Made by a program: the position numbers and the translations under genes
Shown here: positions 1 through 11,300 of the stretch, piece by piece
Layout: each line of letters starts with the position of its first letter
Position numbering within the stretch: the first letter of the stretch is position 1
Assembly: GCA_004431415.1 (NCBI GenBank)
Contig: QPMI01000672.1
Span: forward strand, 1 to 64,000
Source: Cyanophora paradoxa
Lineage: Eukaryota; Glaucocystophyceae; Cyanophorales; Cyanophoraceae
DNA: 64,000 bases
Reading direction: 5' to 3'
The notes under the pieces: generated by a model
Seen by the model: the letters and a program-made list of their open reading frames with translations, nothing else
Database searches by the model: none
Told to the model about the DNA's origin: nothing

Positions 1-2
1 CT

Positions 3-2137
3 CGATTGCTGTTTGCAATCGCACGTGAAGAACTTACGCTCTCACAAACAGCATCGGTTCTCAGGCAGCCTGCGAACGATCCAGAGGAGCTTTGGCCTCT
101 TCAAGTACAGACTCTTGTCGACGATATCATGAGAGTCTTTGGTGCGTTTTTCGAATTACACACGCACATGATCAAAACATGACCAACATACGTGCGCATG
201 ACAAAAAACAATCAGACGTCTCGAACACGATCTTCGGCGGCCGTCCACAAGTCCCTGTAGACTTCAAGGCAACGCTGGAGGCTTCAGTGCGGCTTCTGAT
301 TGGGACCGTTGAATATCAGAGCCGCAGACACCAGTCATCCGCGATGGCTGTTCGCTTTCTTCATGTCCTTATGACGGATTCATTTTTTTTGATGAAATCC
401 GTGTCGGCAGCGTGAAGCTCTTCTTGCACTCTTCGCGAAGCTCCGAGAAAACAGCTACGACACTGCGCTTCCTGTGGGCGTTGATTGCGTGGCCATCACG
501 CATGGTTCGGATTTGCATTCACCATTCAGTTCAGATTTCCATTCAGTTTCCATTGCAAAACGCCCAACCACGCTCAGGTTTCTCTTTCCTCGGAAGGCGC
601 GACGAAAGAATCCACGAGTCTTCATTCACAATGCTCGGTCTCCTTTTATTCGTATCAATTTTATGGTATATCTTCAGGCCATTTGGGACGCACTTGGGCA
701 ACCCATTTGGCTTGAGATGAAAACATCGTACAGCAGTGCGAATCGCTTTTTCGGAATATGATATCTTTTTTAAATTCCGATGGTCCGCTACAGAGCTGAT
801 TCAACGCATCCTTCTCGCCCTCAAGTACACCTGTTGCACAATGACAGCAAACGGCGTTTATCCTGAAGGAGTTCCAGACGGAAATCCAGCACCGGTTCAT
901 ATCTTTGTTTTCCTCATCATCATCATTCACCGACATACCACGTCAGGAGCCGTTCACGGAAAAGGTTGTGACGGAATGGCTAAAGGGTCACGTTAGATAT
1001 CTTGTTCAAAGTCGCACCACGGAATGGAGGACTACTGTGGCTGTGTGCCAGCCATTATCTTAAATGTGCTGTCCACGGTTTTCTCATTCTTGCGACAGAA
1101 CGGCGCAACCTTGTATAATGGCCCGAAAAAGATGAAACGCATGCAGAAACGAGAAGTCGAGCGGGCAAAAGAGGTTGATAAGTTCTCTAAGCAAATCATC
1201 AGCCCCGGAGACTTCAGTACTTGTTGTTCATTTTTCGATATCTTGACGTACCTGATTTCGTTTCGCAGTGAATCCGTTCCTTGCTGCACCGGAAGCGATT
1301 CCTAACAGTCTGATGCGCTTCAACAAGTTCGAGCTGGTGGACTTGATGCACGTTGGGGCTCCGAATGCGACAGCCGAGATAGTCGGGACAGGGTTGTACG
1401 TCGGCCGTGTGGATTTATCATTCGTCAATCCGCAGCTTGTACGGGCCAACCTGTTTGAATTGGAGGAGGTGCATGCGTTGAATACTACCTTATGAGCGCC
1501 AGTAATCGTGTTCTCGTGACGAGGCCCTTTGCGATGCCGTACAGAGCGCCCACGATCTGGTTGTCGTGACATCTGTTTGTCCAACTTGGGTTCAGAAACA
1601 GATTCCATACTTCTACATGAAGAAAGGCGTCGCAAAAGAGATCGCGGTGCAGATGGTCAGTCAGAATTCTTGGATTGTGTGCAGCACGTGGAACCGGACT
1701 GATTGACGCCGCGCAGGTTGTAAGTCACGTAGTCTTTCCAAGATGGTTTTCGTTGCTACTTTGATGACTGCGGTCCCGGTGCAGCCGAACATGCAAGTGG
1801 CGAACGGAGCGAAACGAGCGATTTTCTGGGCAGGAAATCTTCTTCAAAAGAGCACTGCTAACACGAGTGCATCCGAGCCAACATCTGGCCTGCTTCTGAT
1901 GCATCACGTCCGTTATATCTTAATTGTATCGATCCCATTAATCGAATCGATCCACCGATGCAGGAGGAGCTCGAGTCCGAAGCAAATAGTGCCGTCGCCT
2001 CCAAAAAGCCGAGGATCAAGGCATCTGCAGCTGGTGCCGGGAACAAGCATGCTGGTGCCGGGAACAAGCATGCTGGCGCGGCCAGCAAGGGGAAACAAGG
2101 AGGGGGAGGAGGAAGGAGGGCTCGAAGAGATCAGTGA
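3..2137 (+). CDS. Unrecognised intron-rich gene, 5' partial
   Basis: I assembled this gene from frame continuity and GT-AG junctions. Exons are about 3-141, 216-364, 411-504, 547-617, 678-735, 794-894, 947-1036, 1099-1216, 1269-1468, 1545-1655, 1785-1907 and 1964-2137, all phase-compatible. A 12-nt micro-exon at 1717-1728 is also possible. Introns are 42-76 bp, apart from 1656-1784 if the micro-exon is skipped. The 5' end lies outside the window and the stop is TGA at 2135-2137. The protein has a basic, coiled stretch (KKMKRMQKREVERAKEVDK) and the segments VSIAKRPTTLRFLF and NPFLAAPEAIPNSLMRFNK. Its C-terminal tail is rich in Ala, Gly and Lys, contains a twice-repeated GAGNKHA block (DNA 2036-2076), and looks nuclear. 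I recognise no family. Base composition is near 50% GC, unlike the right-hand genes. The exon structure is well supported; the function is unknown. Confidence 0.62.
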
Positions 2138-2414
2138 GCAATTTTTCTTCGGTCGTGTCAATCGACATATTTACATAAATGCTGCTCATAATTTGCGTGT
2201 CATTAATGAACCAATGAATAGGGATCAGGACGATGATGGTGACGAAGCCTCTGTGAAAAACGTGTGCCCTCTGTCAATTTCTCTTCACACGCTGTCTTTG
2301 CTCTTCATCCCTTCTTTCCATCTATCTAGATGTTCATGCAAAAGCGTGCCTGCACATTGCTCTCGCGCTTGCGTTTTTGCAGATAACAACACCATCAGAG
2401 CCATTTTGACAGAG

Positions 2415-3300
2415 CCAGGTCCGGAACCCGGCAACCTGACCGGTGCAGCTAGGTGTTCGAGATGGACGGCGTACGCCCGGGCCTCTGCAGAGAGAGGAAG
2501 TCGACTGCAAAGAGAGGAAGTCGACACGTGCACGGGCAGGTCCGGAACCCGGCAACCTGACCGGTGCAGCTAGGTGTTCGAGATGGAGGGCGTACGCCCG
2601 GGCCTCTGCAAAGAGAGGAAGTCGACACGTGCACAGGCAGGTCCGGAACCGGCAACCTGACCGGTGCAGCTAGGTGTTCGAGATGGACGGCGTACGCCCG
2701 GGCCTCTGCAAAGAGAAGAGGAAGTCGACACGTGCACGGGCAGGTCCGGAACCCGGCAACCTGACCGGTGCAGCTAGGTGTTCGAGATGGAGGGCGTACG
2801 CCCGGGCCTCTGCAAAGAGAGGAAGTCGACACGTGCACAGGCAGGTCCGGAACCCGGCAACCTGACCGGTGCAGCTAGGTGTTCGAGATGGACGGCGTAC
2901 GCCCGGGCCTCTGCAAAGAGAAGAGGAAGTCGACACGTGCACGGGCAGGTCCGGAACCCGGCAACCTGACCGGTGCAGCTAGGTGTTCGAGATGGACGGC
3001 GTACGCCCGGGCCTCTGCAAAGAGAGGAAGTCGACACGTGCACAGGCAGGTCCGGAACCCGGCAACCTGACCGGTGCAGCTAGGTGTTCGAGATGGACGG
3101 CGTACGCCCGGGCCTCTGCAAAGAGAGGAAGTCGACACGTGCACGGGCAGGTCCGGAACCCGGCAACCTGACCGGTGCAGCTAGGTGTTCGAGATGGACG
3201 GCGTACGCCCGGGCCTCTGCAAAGAGAGGAAGTCGACACGTGCACGGGCAGGTCCGGAACCCGGCAACCTGACCGGTGCAGCTAGGTGTTCGAGATGGAC
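2415..3300. repeat. ~101-bp minisatellite, about nine copies
   Basis: The anchor GGTGCAGCTAGGTG occurs at 2442, 2563, 2663, 2767, 2868, 2972, 3073, 3174 and 3275, giving spacings of 121, 100, 104, 101, 104, 101, 101 and 101. The first interval is longer because of an internal duplication of a gaggaagtcgac block. Variants alternate: cacaggcagg against cacgggcagg, agagagg against agagaagagg, and gagggc against gacggc. This suggests duplication of higher-order two-unit blocks. All strands and frames give Arg/Gly-rich open frames, which I regard as by-products of a period near a multiple of three. The array fills the space between two plus-strand genes. Confidence 0.93.
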
Positions 3301-3433
3301 GCAGTCGCTCAAGTCACATTTGCGAATTCACTTGCGTCTCAATTGCCGCTTTGCGCTTTTGCTTTGCGAGCGTTTTGCACTTCTTATTTTGTCATGCGGT
3401 TTTCGAGGGTTCTCTTTCGGGATTTTCTCTTTC

Positions 3434-3457
3434 GGGGGGGGGGGGGGGGGGGGGGGG
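3434..3457. repeat. 24-nt uninterrupted G run
   Basis: Exactly 24 consecutive G residues follow a T-rich stretch with repeated tttcggg. The run is 117 bp upstream of the probable start of the next gene. Such runs form G-quadruplexes and are hard to sequence, so the true length is uncertain. Confidence 0.9.
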
Positions 3458-3517
3458 CTGATCACGATTCGCTGAATTCCAGTTCGACATTGGCGGTGTG
3501 GGTGAAACTTGCCGGCT

Positions 3518-3573
3518 GCATATGTCTGCTTATTGACTTGCATATGCCGCTTATTGACTTGCATATGCCGCAG
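3518..3573. repeat. Short direct repeat before a start codon
   Basis: The motif gcatatg followed by a cttattgactt block is repeated about 2.5 times and ends at cagATG. The last unit could serve as a splice acceptor directly before the ATG at 3574, or as a 5' UTR repeat. Confidence 0.6.
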
Positions 3574-4966
3574 ATGGAGGCTCCGAAAGCCAAGCGAAGC
3601 AAGACGGAAGACCAGCGAATCCGTCGCGATGTGCTAGCTGCTCTCAAGCTCAAAGACGAGTTGGAATTCGACTCTCAGAAAGTGCACAACGAGGCGAATG
3701 GGGAGCGGAATCAGCGGGTCCTCGTCAAACTCCCCGTTTCAGCCGCCCGCCGCCAGCCGGGATCTCCGGGATCTGGATCTGGAAAAGTGCACGAGGCCGA
3801 GCCCCCTTCTGGTCAGAAGACGCTATTCGTACTGAACTCCGGCTGGAGTACAAACTCGAGGAACGGACCCTGGCGGCGTTCTCGTTACGCACTGGAGAAG
3901 ACCGAGAAAGGCTTCCTTGTTCCCGCTTTCCTCGGATTCCGCACGAAGCCAGGCCATTTCATGTTTGGGGGTCGTGCGCCATTCAATTGTTGTCTTTCTC
4001 GCAATCAAGCATTATGTTTATGATTTTCCAATGCAGGTACGCGCCATGCTTGCAAGAATACGATCTTCAAGAGTATCCATCCTACGGAAGTGTATACTCC
4101 TCTGAAAGACACAGTCGCGGATCAGGATATGATGTGATTGCGCATCAATAATGCAAAAATCCGCGACATGTTTGACGTCTTTTGTTCAGGGCATACTGGC
4201 TTGGAGTTTCGCCGACGCCACCGACTTTGGTCGCTGATAAGCTCGGATTCGGCTCAAGCAACAAGCTGCACGATTTGCTGGCAAAGAGTCGCAGTGACGT
4301 GGTAAGAAGTATATGAAAATACTGGACGGCTAGCACTTTGACTCATGATTCCGTAGATTCATGTGCCTGGTGACTGGGTCATTGAGCAATGGGTGTACCG
4401 CGACGCCTTTGAAGCCGAAAAGGAAGAGCGGAAGGACAAGAGGCAGCTGGAGGAGGAAGAGATGAGAGCAAAGTCGAACGCAGCCAGCCAAGACAGTCAG
4501 AATTCGAATGATGAGGACATGAAGAAGCTTCAGGCTGAGCAGGCCGAGCAGCAATCTCGGCATCGACAGAACGAGGCTGATGAGGCAGAGATCGCGCGCC
4601 GATTTGAAGCCGATTCTTCGCTCCATCGCGTTCAGAATCCCGAGTTCGAAAGAGCGACTGCCGATTACGGTCGCTTCTTCAAGGACGCTAATGTCCGTCT
4701 CCTGGTTCGTTCATTCTTTAACTCTCCTCTCCTTGTGTCGCTGCTGCAACATCATGATGCAGGAGGAGACTGCAATGGACGTGACACTTCAGCAAGGATC
4801 TTCATCACGTTCAGAGCCACTGGACCTGCTGGTCACACTTGCCACAGGGAAATCAGCTGCAGCAGTGGCATCAAATATTCCTGATGGGGATGAGTCCGGC
4901 TTGTCGTCGGACGAGGAGGAGATGACTACGCACCGCAGCCAGGTTGGTGGAGATGAGCTTGATTAA
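3574..4966 (+). CDS. Unrecognised gene with acidic coiled-coil C-terminus
   Basis: The ATG at 3574 begins MEAPKAKRSKTEDQ, a basic N-terminus. The 3' exons are clear: 4190-4301, 4357-4704 and 4763-4966, with phase-0 GT-AG introns 4302-4356 and 4705-4762. The protein then reads YWLGVSPTPPTLVADKLGFG, PGDWVIEQWVYRDAFEAEK, a long Glu/Lys/Gln-rich helix (4414-4600) likely to be a coiled coil, and a short acidic tail. The stop is TAA at 4964. The middle is less certain. The stretch around 3650-4131 keeps coding character (for example RTELRLEYKLEERTLAAF near 3820) but needs an intron at about 3681-3741 and one frame change near 3812, which may be a sequencing indel. It lies head-to-tail with the upstream gene. 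I do not recognise the family. Confidence 0.55.
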
Positions 4967-5202
4967 TGACCTGCCAGGCTGGTGCGCATCCCGCCAGTCC
5001 GCATGCGCACGCAAATAAGAAGAATTCCGTCCCAGCTGCAGATTTCAGGAATACGAAGCATTCATCAAACCGATTAGCTAGCTCTAGGATAGAGCTCGCG
5101 CGCAGTATCGCTTGAAGATGGGCTGCTATAGATAGCTTTTACAGAAAAAATAAAAAAAAGCAAAAAAAACGTAAAAAAGTGAACCGCTGCACCGAAACCA
5201 AC

Positions 5203-5340
5203 ATTACCTCGGCGAGTTTACCCCGACGTCTTTACCTCGCCAACTTTACCTCGGCGAGTTTACACCGACGTCTTTACCCCGCTTTTCACAACTTTACCAC
5301 CCTGACTTTACCCCGGCGACTTTACCCTGGTGACTTTACA
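5203..5340. repeat. 14-nt-periodic TTTACC array
   Basis: TTTACC, or a one-base variant of it, starts at 5203 (ATTACC), 5217, 5231, 5245, 5259 and 5273, an exact 14-nt period. After a 20-nt step it continues at 5293, 5307, 5321 and 5335, again at exactly 14 nt. The eight bases between motifs vary (ccgacgtc, tcggcgag, tcgccaac, ccggcgac). An A-rich stretch at 5140-5178 precedes it. No protein-coding reading is convincing. Position suggests either a 3' flanking element of the minus-strand giant gene or a spacer. Confidence 0.85.
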
Positions 5341-5365
5341 GTGGTGTAACGCAAACAGCACAACT

Positions 5366-8300
5366 TTACCACACCCTAAGTTTACCATATGGTAAACTTA
5401 ATTTCTGGCTCCCAGTGGCGGCCGCCCCGCGGCTCCACCCCGCGCCCCGCCCCGGCGCACCGAACAGCGATGCTGCCGTCGACGAGTTCGTGCTCATCGT
5501 GCTTGACGCGGCGCCCGGTGTGAAGTCAGGCGCCGCGCCCGTCACGGTCCCCGCGTACGCCGTCAGATTGGCCCCGCTGCACGTGATCGTGTACGACGCG
5601 CCCATCTCGGGGAGCCCCAAGACGGTCACGCTGGCGCTCGTCGCCCCAGCCGTGATCGTGCCGCTCGCCAGGGAGCCCGTCCGCGTCACGCCGGCCCCGG
5701 AGCAGCTCACCTCCAGCGGCCCGTACGTCGGCGCCACGTTGTCCCCGCTGTACCCCACCGCCGAGAGCGCCCAGCTCACGGGCACCGTCACCGACGTCGT
5801 CGACTGCGGGATCGGCGTCCCCACCGTCACGTTCTCCACCGTCTTTGCGTGCACTGCGCCCCACGCCCCGCGTCAGCCTCCATCCCAGGACCCGCAAAAA
5901 AGTGTCTGCCGTGGCTCCACGCACCCGTCGAGTACGCCGTGGCGCTCGACGCCACCCCCAGGTACGAGTAGTACACCGTCGCCGCGCAGCTCGTCACGTG
6001 CGACTGCACCTGCCACCTCCCGGAGCCCGCGCTGACCAGCACCGTGGCCGAGCCCGTCCCCGTCTCCGAGGCCACTGTCGCGTTCGAGGCCGAGTCCGCC
6101 ACGCCGTTGCTCGAGCAGCTCACGGTCACGTTCGCGTACGCCGGCTCCGTGCCCGACGCCCCCGTCGTATTCCAGGACACCGCCGCCAAAACAGCGTCCG
6201 CCCGCTCGACGAGACCGTCACCGATGGCGGCCCACCGACTTGGCTGCGAGCAGGCGTCAGGGCCCAGCGCGACGCGGCCGCCCGCGGCTCCACCCCGCGC
6301 CCCGCCCCGCGCACCGAACAGCGATGCTGCCGTCGACGAGTTCGTGCTCATCGTGCTTGACGCGGCGCCCGGTGTGAAGTCAGGCGCCGCGCCCGTCACG
6401 GTCCCCGCGTACGCCGTCAGATTGGCCCGCTGCACGTGATCGTGTACGACGCGCCCATCTCGGGGAGCCCCAAGACGGTCACGTTGGCGCTCGTCGCCCC
6501 AGCCGTGATCGTGCCGCTCGCCAGGGAGCCCGTCCGCGTCACGCCGGCCCCGGAGCAGCTCACCTCCAGCGGCCCGTACGTCGGCGCCACGTTGTCCCCG
6601 CTGTACCCACCGCCGAGAGCGCCCAGCTCACGGGCACCGTCACCGACGTCGTCGACTGCGGGATCGGCGTCCCCACCGTCACGTTCTCCACCGTCTTTGC
6701 GTGCACTGCGCCCACGCCCCGCGTCAGCCTCCATCCCAGGACCCGCAAAAAAGTGTCTGCCGTGGCCCCACGCACCCGTCGAGTACGCCGTGGCGCTCGA
6801 CGCCACCCCCAGGTACGAGTAGTACACCGTCGCCGCGCAGCTCGTCACGTGCGACTGCACCTGCCACCTCCCGGAGCCCGCGCTGACCAGCACCGTGGCC
6901 GAGCCCGTCCCCGTCTCCGAGGCCACTGTCGCGTTCGAGGCCGAGTCCGCCACGCCGTTGCTCGAGCAGCTCACGGTCACGTTCGCGTACGCCGGCTCCG
7001 TGCCCGACGCCCCCGTCGTATTCCAGGACACCGCCGCCAAAACAGCGTCCGCCCCGCTCGACGAGACCGTCACCGACGGCGGCCCCACCGACTTGGCTGC
7101 GAGCAGGCGTCAGGGCCCAGCGCGACGCGGCCGCCCCGCGGCTCCACCCCGCGCCCCGCCCCGCGCACCGAACAGCGATGCTGCCGTCGAAGAGTTCGTG
7201 CTCATCGTGCTTGACGCGGCGCCCGGTGTGAAGTCAGGCGCCGCGCCCGTCACGGTCCCCGCGTACGCCGTCAGATTGGCCCCGCTGCACGTGATCGTGT
7301 ACGACGCGCCCATCTCGGGGAGCCCCAAGACGGTCACGTTGGCGCTCGTCGCCCCAGCCGTGATCGTGCCGCTCGCCAGGGAGCCCGTCCGCGTCACGCC
7401 GGCCCCGGAGCAGCTCACCTCCAGCGGCCCGTACGTCGGCGCCACGTTGTCCCCGCTGTACCCCACCGCCGAGAGCGCCCAGCTCACGGGCACCGTCACC
7501 GACGTCGTCGACTGCGGGATCGGCGTCCCCACCGTCACGTTCTCCACCGTCTTTGCGTGCACTGCGCCCCACGCCCCGCGTCAGCCTCCATCCCAGGACC
7601 CGCAAAAAAGTGTCTGCCGTGGCCCCACGCACCCGTCGAGTACGCCGTGGCGCTCGACGCCACCCCCAGGTACGAGTAGTACACCGTCGCCGCGCAGCTC
7701 GTCACGTGCGACTGCACCTGCCACCTCCCGGAGCCCGCGCTGACCAGCACCGTGGCCGAGCCCGTCCCGTCTCCGAGGCCACTGTCGCGTTCGAGGCCGA
7801 GTCCGCCACGCCGTTGCTCGAGCAGCTCACGGTCACGTTCGCGTACGCCGGCTCCGTGCCCGACGCCCCCGTCGTATTCCAGGACACCGCCGCCAAAACA
7901 GCGTCCGCCCCGCTCGACGAGACCGTCACCGACGGCGGCCCCACCGACTTGGCTGCGAGCAGGCGTCAGGGCCCAGCGCGACGCGGCCGCCCCGCGGCTC
8001 CACCCCGCGCCCCGCCCCCGCGCACCGAACAGCGATGCTGCCGTCGACGAGTTCGTGCTCATCGTGCTTGACGCGGCGCCCGGTGTGAAGTCAGGCGCCG
8101 CGCCCGTCACGGTCCCCGCGTACGCCGTCAGATTGGCCCCGCTGCACGTGATCGTGTACGACGCGCCCATCTCGGGGAGCCCCAAGACGGTCACGTTGGC
8201 GCTCGTCGCCCCAGCCGTGATCGTGCCGCTCGCCAGGGAGCCCGTCCGCGTCACGCCGGCCCGGAGCAGCTCACCTCCAGCGGCCCGTACGTCGGCGCCA

Positions 8301-11300
8301 CGTTGTCCCCGCTGTACCCCACCGCCGAGAGCGCCCAGCTCACGGGCACCGTCACCGACGTCGTCGACTGCGGGATCGGCGTCCCCACCGTCACGTTCTC
8401 CACCGTCTTTGCGTGCACTGCGCCCCACGCCCCGCGTCAGCCTCCATCCAGGACCCGCAAAAAAGTGTCTGCCGTGGCCCCACGCACCCGTCGAGTACGC
8501 CGTGGCGCTCGACGCCACCCCCAGGTACGAGTAGTACACCGTCGCCGCGCAGCTCGTCACGTGCGACTGCACCTGCCACCTCCCGGAGCCCGCGCTGACC
8601 AGCACCGTGGCCGAGCCCGTCCCCGTCTCCGAGGCCACTGTCGTGTTCGAGGCCGAGTCCGCCACGCCGTTGCTCGAGCAGCTCACGGTCACGTTCGCGT
8701 ACGCCGGCTCCGTGCCCGACGCCCCCGTCGTATTCCAGGACACCGCCGCCAAAACAGCGTCCGCCCCGCTCGACGAGACCGTCACCGACGGCGGCCCCAC
8801 CGACTTGGCTGCGAGCAGGCGTCAGGGCCCAGCGCGACGCGGCCGCCCCGCGGCTCCACCCCGCGCCCCGCCCCCGCGCACCGAACAGCGATGCTGCCGT
8901 CGACGAGTTCGTGCTCATCGTGCTTGACGCGGCGCCCGGTGTGAAGTCAGGCGCCGCGCCCGTCACGGTCCCCGCGTACGCCGTCAGATTGGCCCCGCTG
9001 CACGTGATCGTGTACGACGCGCCCATCTCGGGGAGCCCCAAGACGGTCACGCTGGCGCTCGTCGCCCCAGCCGTGATCGTGCCGCTCGCCAGGGAGCCCG
9101 TCCGCGTCACGCCGGCCCCGGAGCAGCTCACCTCCAGCGGCCCGTACGTCGGCGCCACGTTGTCCCCGCTGTACCCCACCGCCGAGAGCGCCCAGCTCAC
9201 GGGCACCGTCACCGACGTCGTCGACTGCGGGATCGGCGTCCCCACCGTCACGTTCTCCACCGTCTTTGCGTGCACTGCGCCCCACGCCCCGCGTCAGCCT
9301 CCATCCAGGACCCGCAAAAAAGTGTCTGCCGTGGCCCCACGCACCCGTCGAGTACGCCGTGGCGCTCGACGCCACCCCAGGTACGAGTAGTACACCGTCG
9401 CCGCGCAGCTCGTCACGTGCGACTGCACCTGCCACCTCCCGGAGCCCGCGCTGACCAGCACCGTGGCCGAGCCCGTCCCCGTCTCCGAGGCCACTGTCGC
9501 GTTCGAGGCCGAGTCCGCCACGCCGTTGCTCGAGCAGCTCACGGTCACGTTCGCGTACGCCGGCTCCGTGCCCGACGCCCCCGTCGTATTCCAGGACACC
9601 GCCGCCAAAACAGCGTCCGCCCCGCTCGACGAGACCGTCACCGACGGCGGCCCCACCGACTTGGCTGCGAGCAGGCGTCAGGGCCCAGCGCGACGCGGCC
9701 GCCCCGCGGCTCCACCCCGCGCCCCGCCCCGCGCACCGAACAGCGATGCTGCCGTCGACGAGTTCGTGCTCATCGTGCTTGACGCGGCGCCCGGTGTGAA
9801 GTCAGGCGCCGCGCCCGTCACGGTCCCCGCGTACGCCGTCAGATTGGCCCCGCTGCACGTGATCGTGTACGACGCGCCCATCTCGGGGAGCCCCAAGACG
9901 GTCACGTTGGCGCTCGTCGCCCCAGCCGTGATCGTGCCGCTCGCCAGGGAGCCCGTCCGCGTCACGCCGGCCCCGGAGCAGCTCACCTCCAGCGGCCCGT
10001 ACGTCGGCGCCACGTTGTCCCCGCTGTACCCACCGCCGAGAGCGCCCAGCTCACGGGCACCGTCACCGACGTCGTCGACTGCGGGATCGGCGTCCCACCG
10101 TCACGTTCTCCACCGTCTTTGCGTGCACTGCGCCCCACGCCCCGCGTCAGCCTCCATCCCAGGACCGCAAAAAAGTGTCTGCCGTGGCCCCACGCACCCG
10201 TCGAGTACGCCGTGGCGCTCGACGCCACCCCCAGGTACGAGTAGTACACCGTCGCCGCGCAGCTCGTCACGTGCGACTGCACCTGCCACCTCCCGGAGCC
10301 CGCGCTGACCAGCACCGTGGCCGAGCCCGTCCCCGTCTCCGAGGCCACTGTCGCGTTCGAGGCCGAGTCCGCCACGCCGTTGCTCGAGCAGCTCACGGTC
10401 ACGTTCGCGTACGCCGGCTCCGTGCCCGAAGCCCCGTCGTATTCCAGGACACCGCCGCCAAAACAGCGTCCGCCCCGCTCGACGAGACCGTCACCGACGG
10501 CGGCCCCACCGACTTGGCTGCGAGCAGGCGTCAGGGCCCAGCGCGACGCGGCCGCCCCGCGGCTCCACCCCGCGCCCCGCCCCGCGCACCGAACAGCGAT
10601 GCTGCCGTCGACGAGTTCGTGCTCATCGTGCTTGACGCGGCGCCCGGTGTGAAGTCAGGCGCCGCGCCCGTCACGGTCCCCGCGTACGCCGTCAGATTGG
10701 CCCCGCTGCACGTGATCGTGTACGACGCGCCCATCTCGGGGAGCCCCAAGACGGTCACGTTGGCGCTCGTCGCCCCAGCCGTGATCGTGCCGCTCGCCAG
10801 GGAGCCCGTCCGCGTCACGCCGGCCCCGGAGCAGCTCACCTCCAGCGGCCCGTACGTCGGCGCCACGTTGTCCCCGCTGTACCCCACCGCCGAGAGCGCC
10901 CAGCTCACGGGCACCGTCACCGACGTCGTCGACTGCGGGATCGGCGTCCCCACCGTCACGTTCTCCACCGTCTTTGCGTGCACTGCGCCCCACGCCCCGC
11001 GTCAGCCTCCATCCAGGACCCGCAAAAAAGTGTCTGCCGTGGCCCCACGCACCCGTCGAGTACGCCGTGGCGCTCGACGCCACCCCCAGGTACGAGTAGT
11101 ACACCGTCGCCGCGCAGCTCGTCACGTGCGACTGCACCTGCCACCTCCCGGAGCCCGCGCTGACCAGCACCGTGGCCGAGCCCGTCCCCGTCTCCGAGGC
11201 CACTGTCGCGTTCGAGGCCGAGTCCGCCACGCCGTTGCTCGAGCAGCTCACGGTCACGTTCGCGTACGCCGGCTCCGTGCCCGACGCCCCCGTCGTATTC

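Noticed and set aside
2443-3272. Arg/Gly-rich short proteins in the 101-bp repeats
   Set aside because: The same text appears on both strands and in several frames of a minisatellite. There are no starts or splice context outside it.
2410-3300. CRISPR-like array
   Set aside because: The whole ~101-bp period is repeated with no unique spacers, and the genome is eukaryotic.
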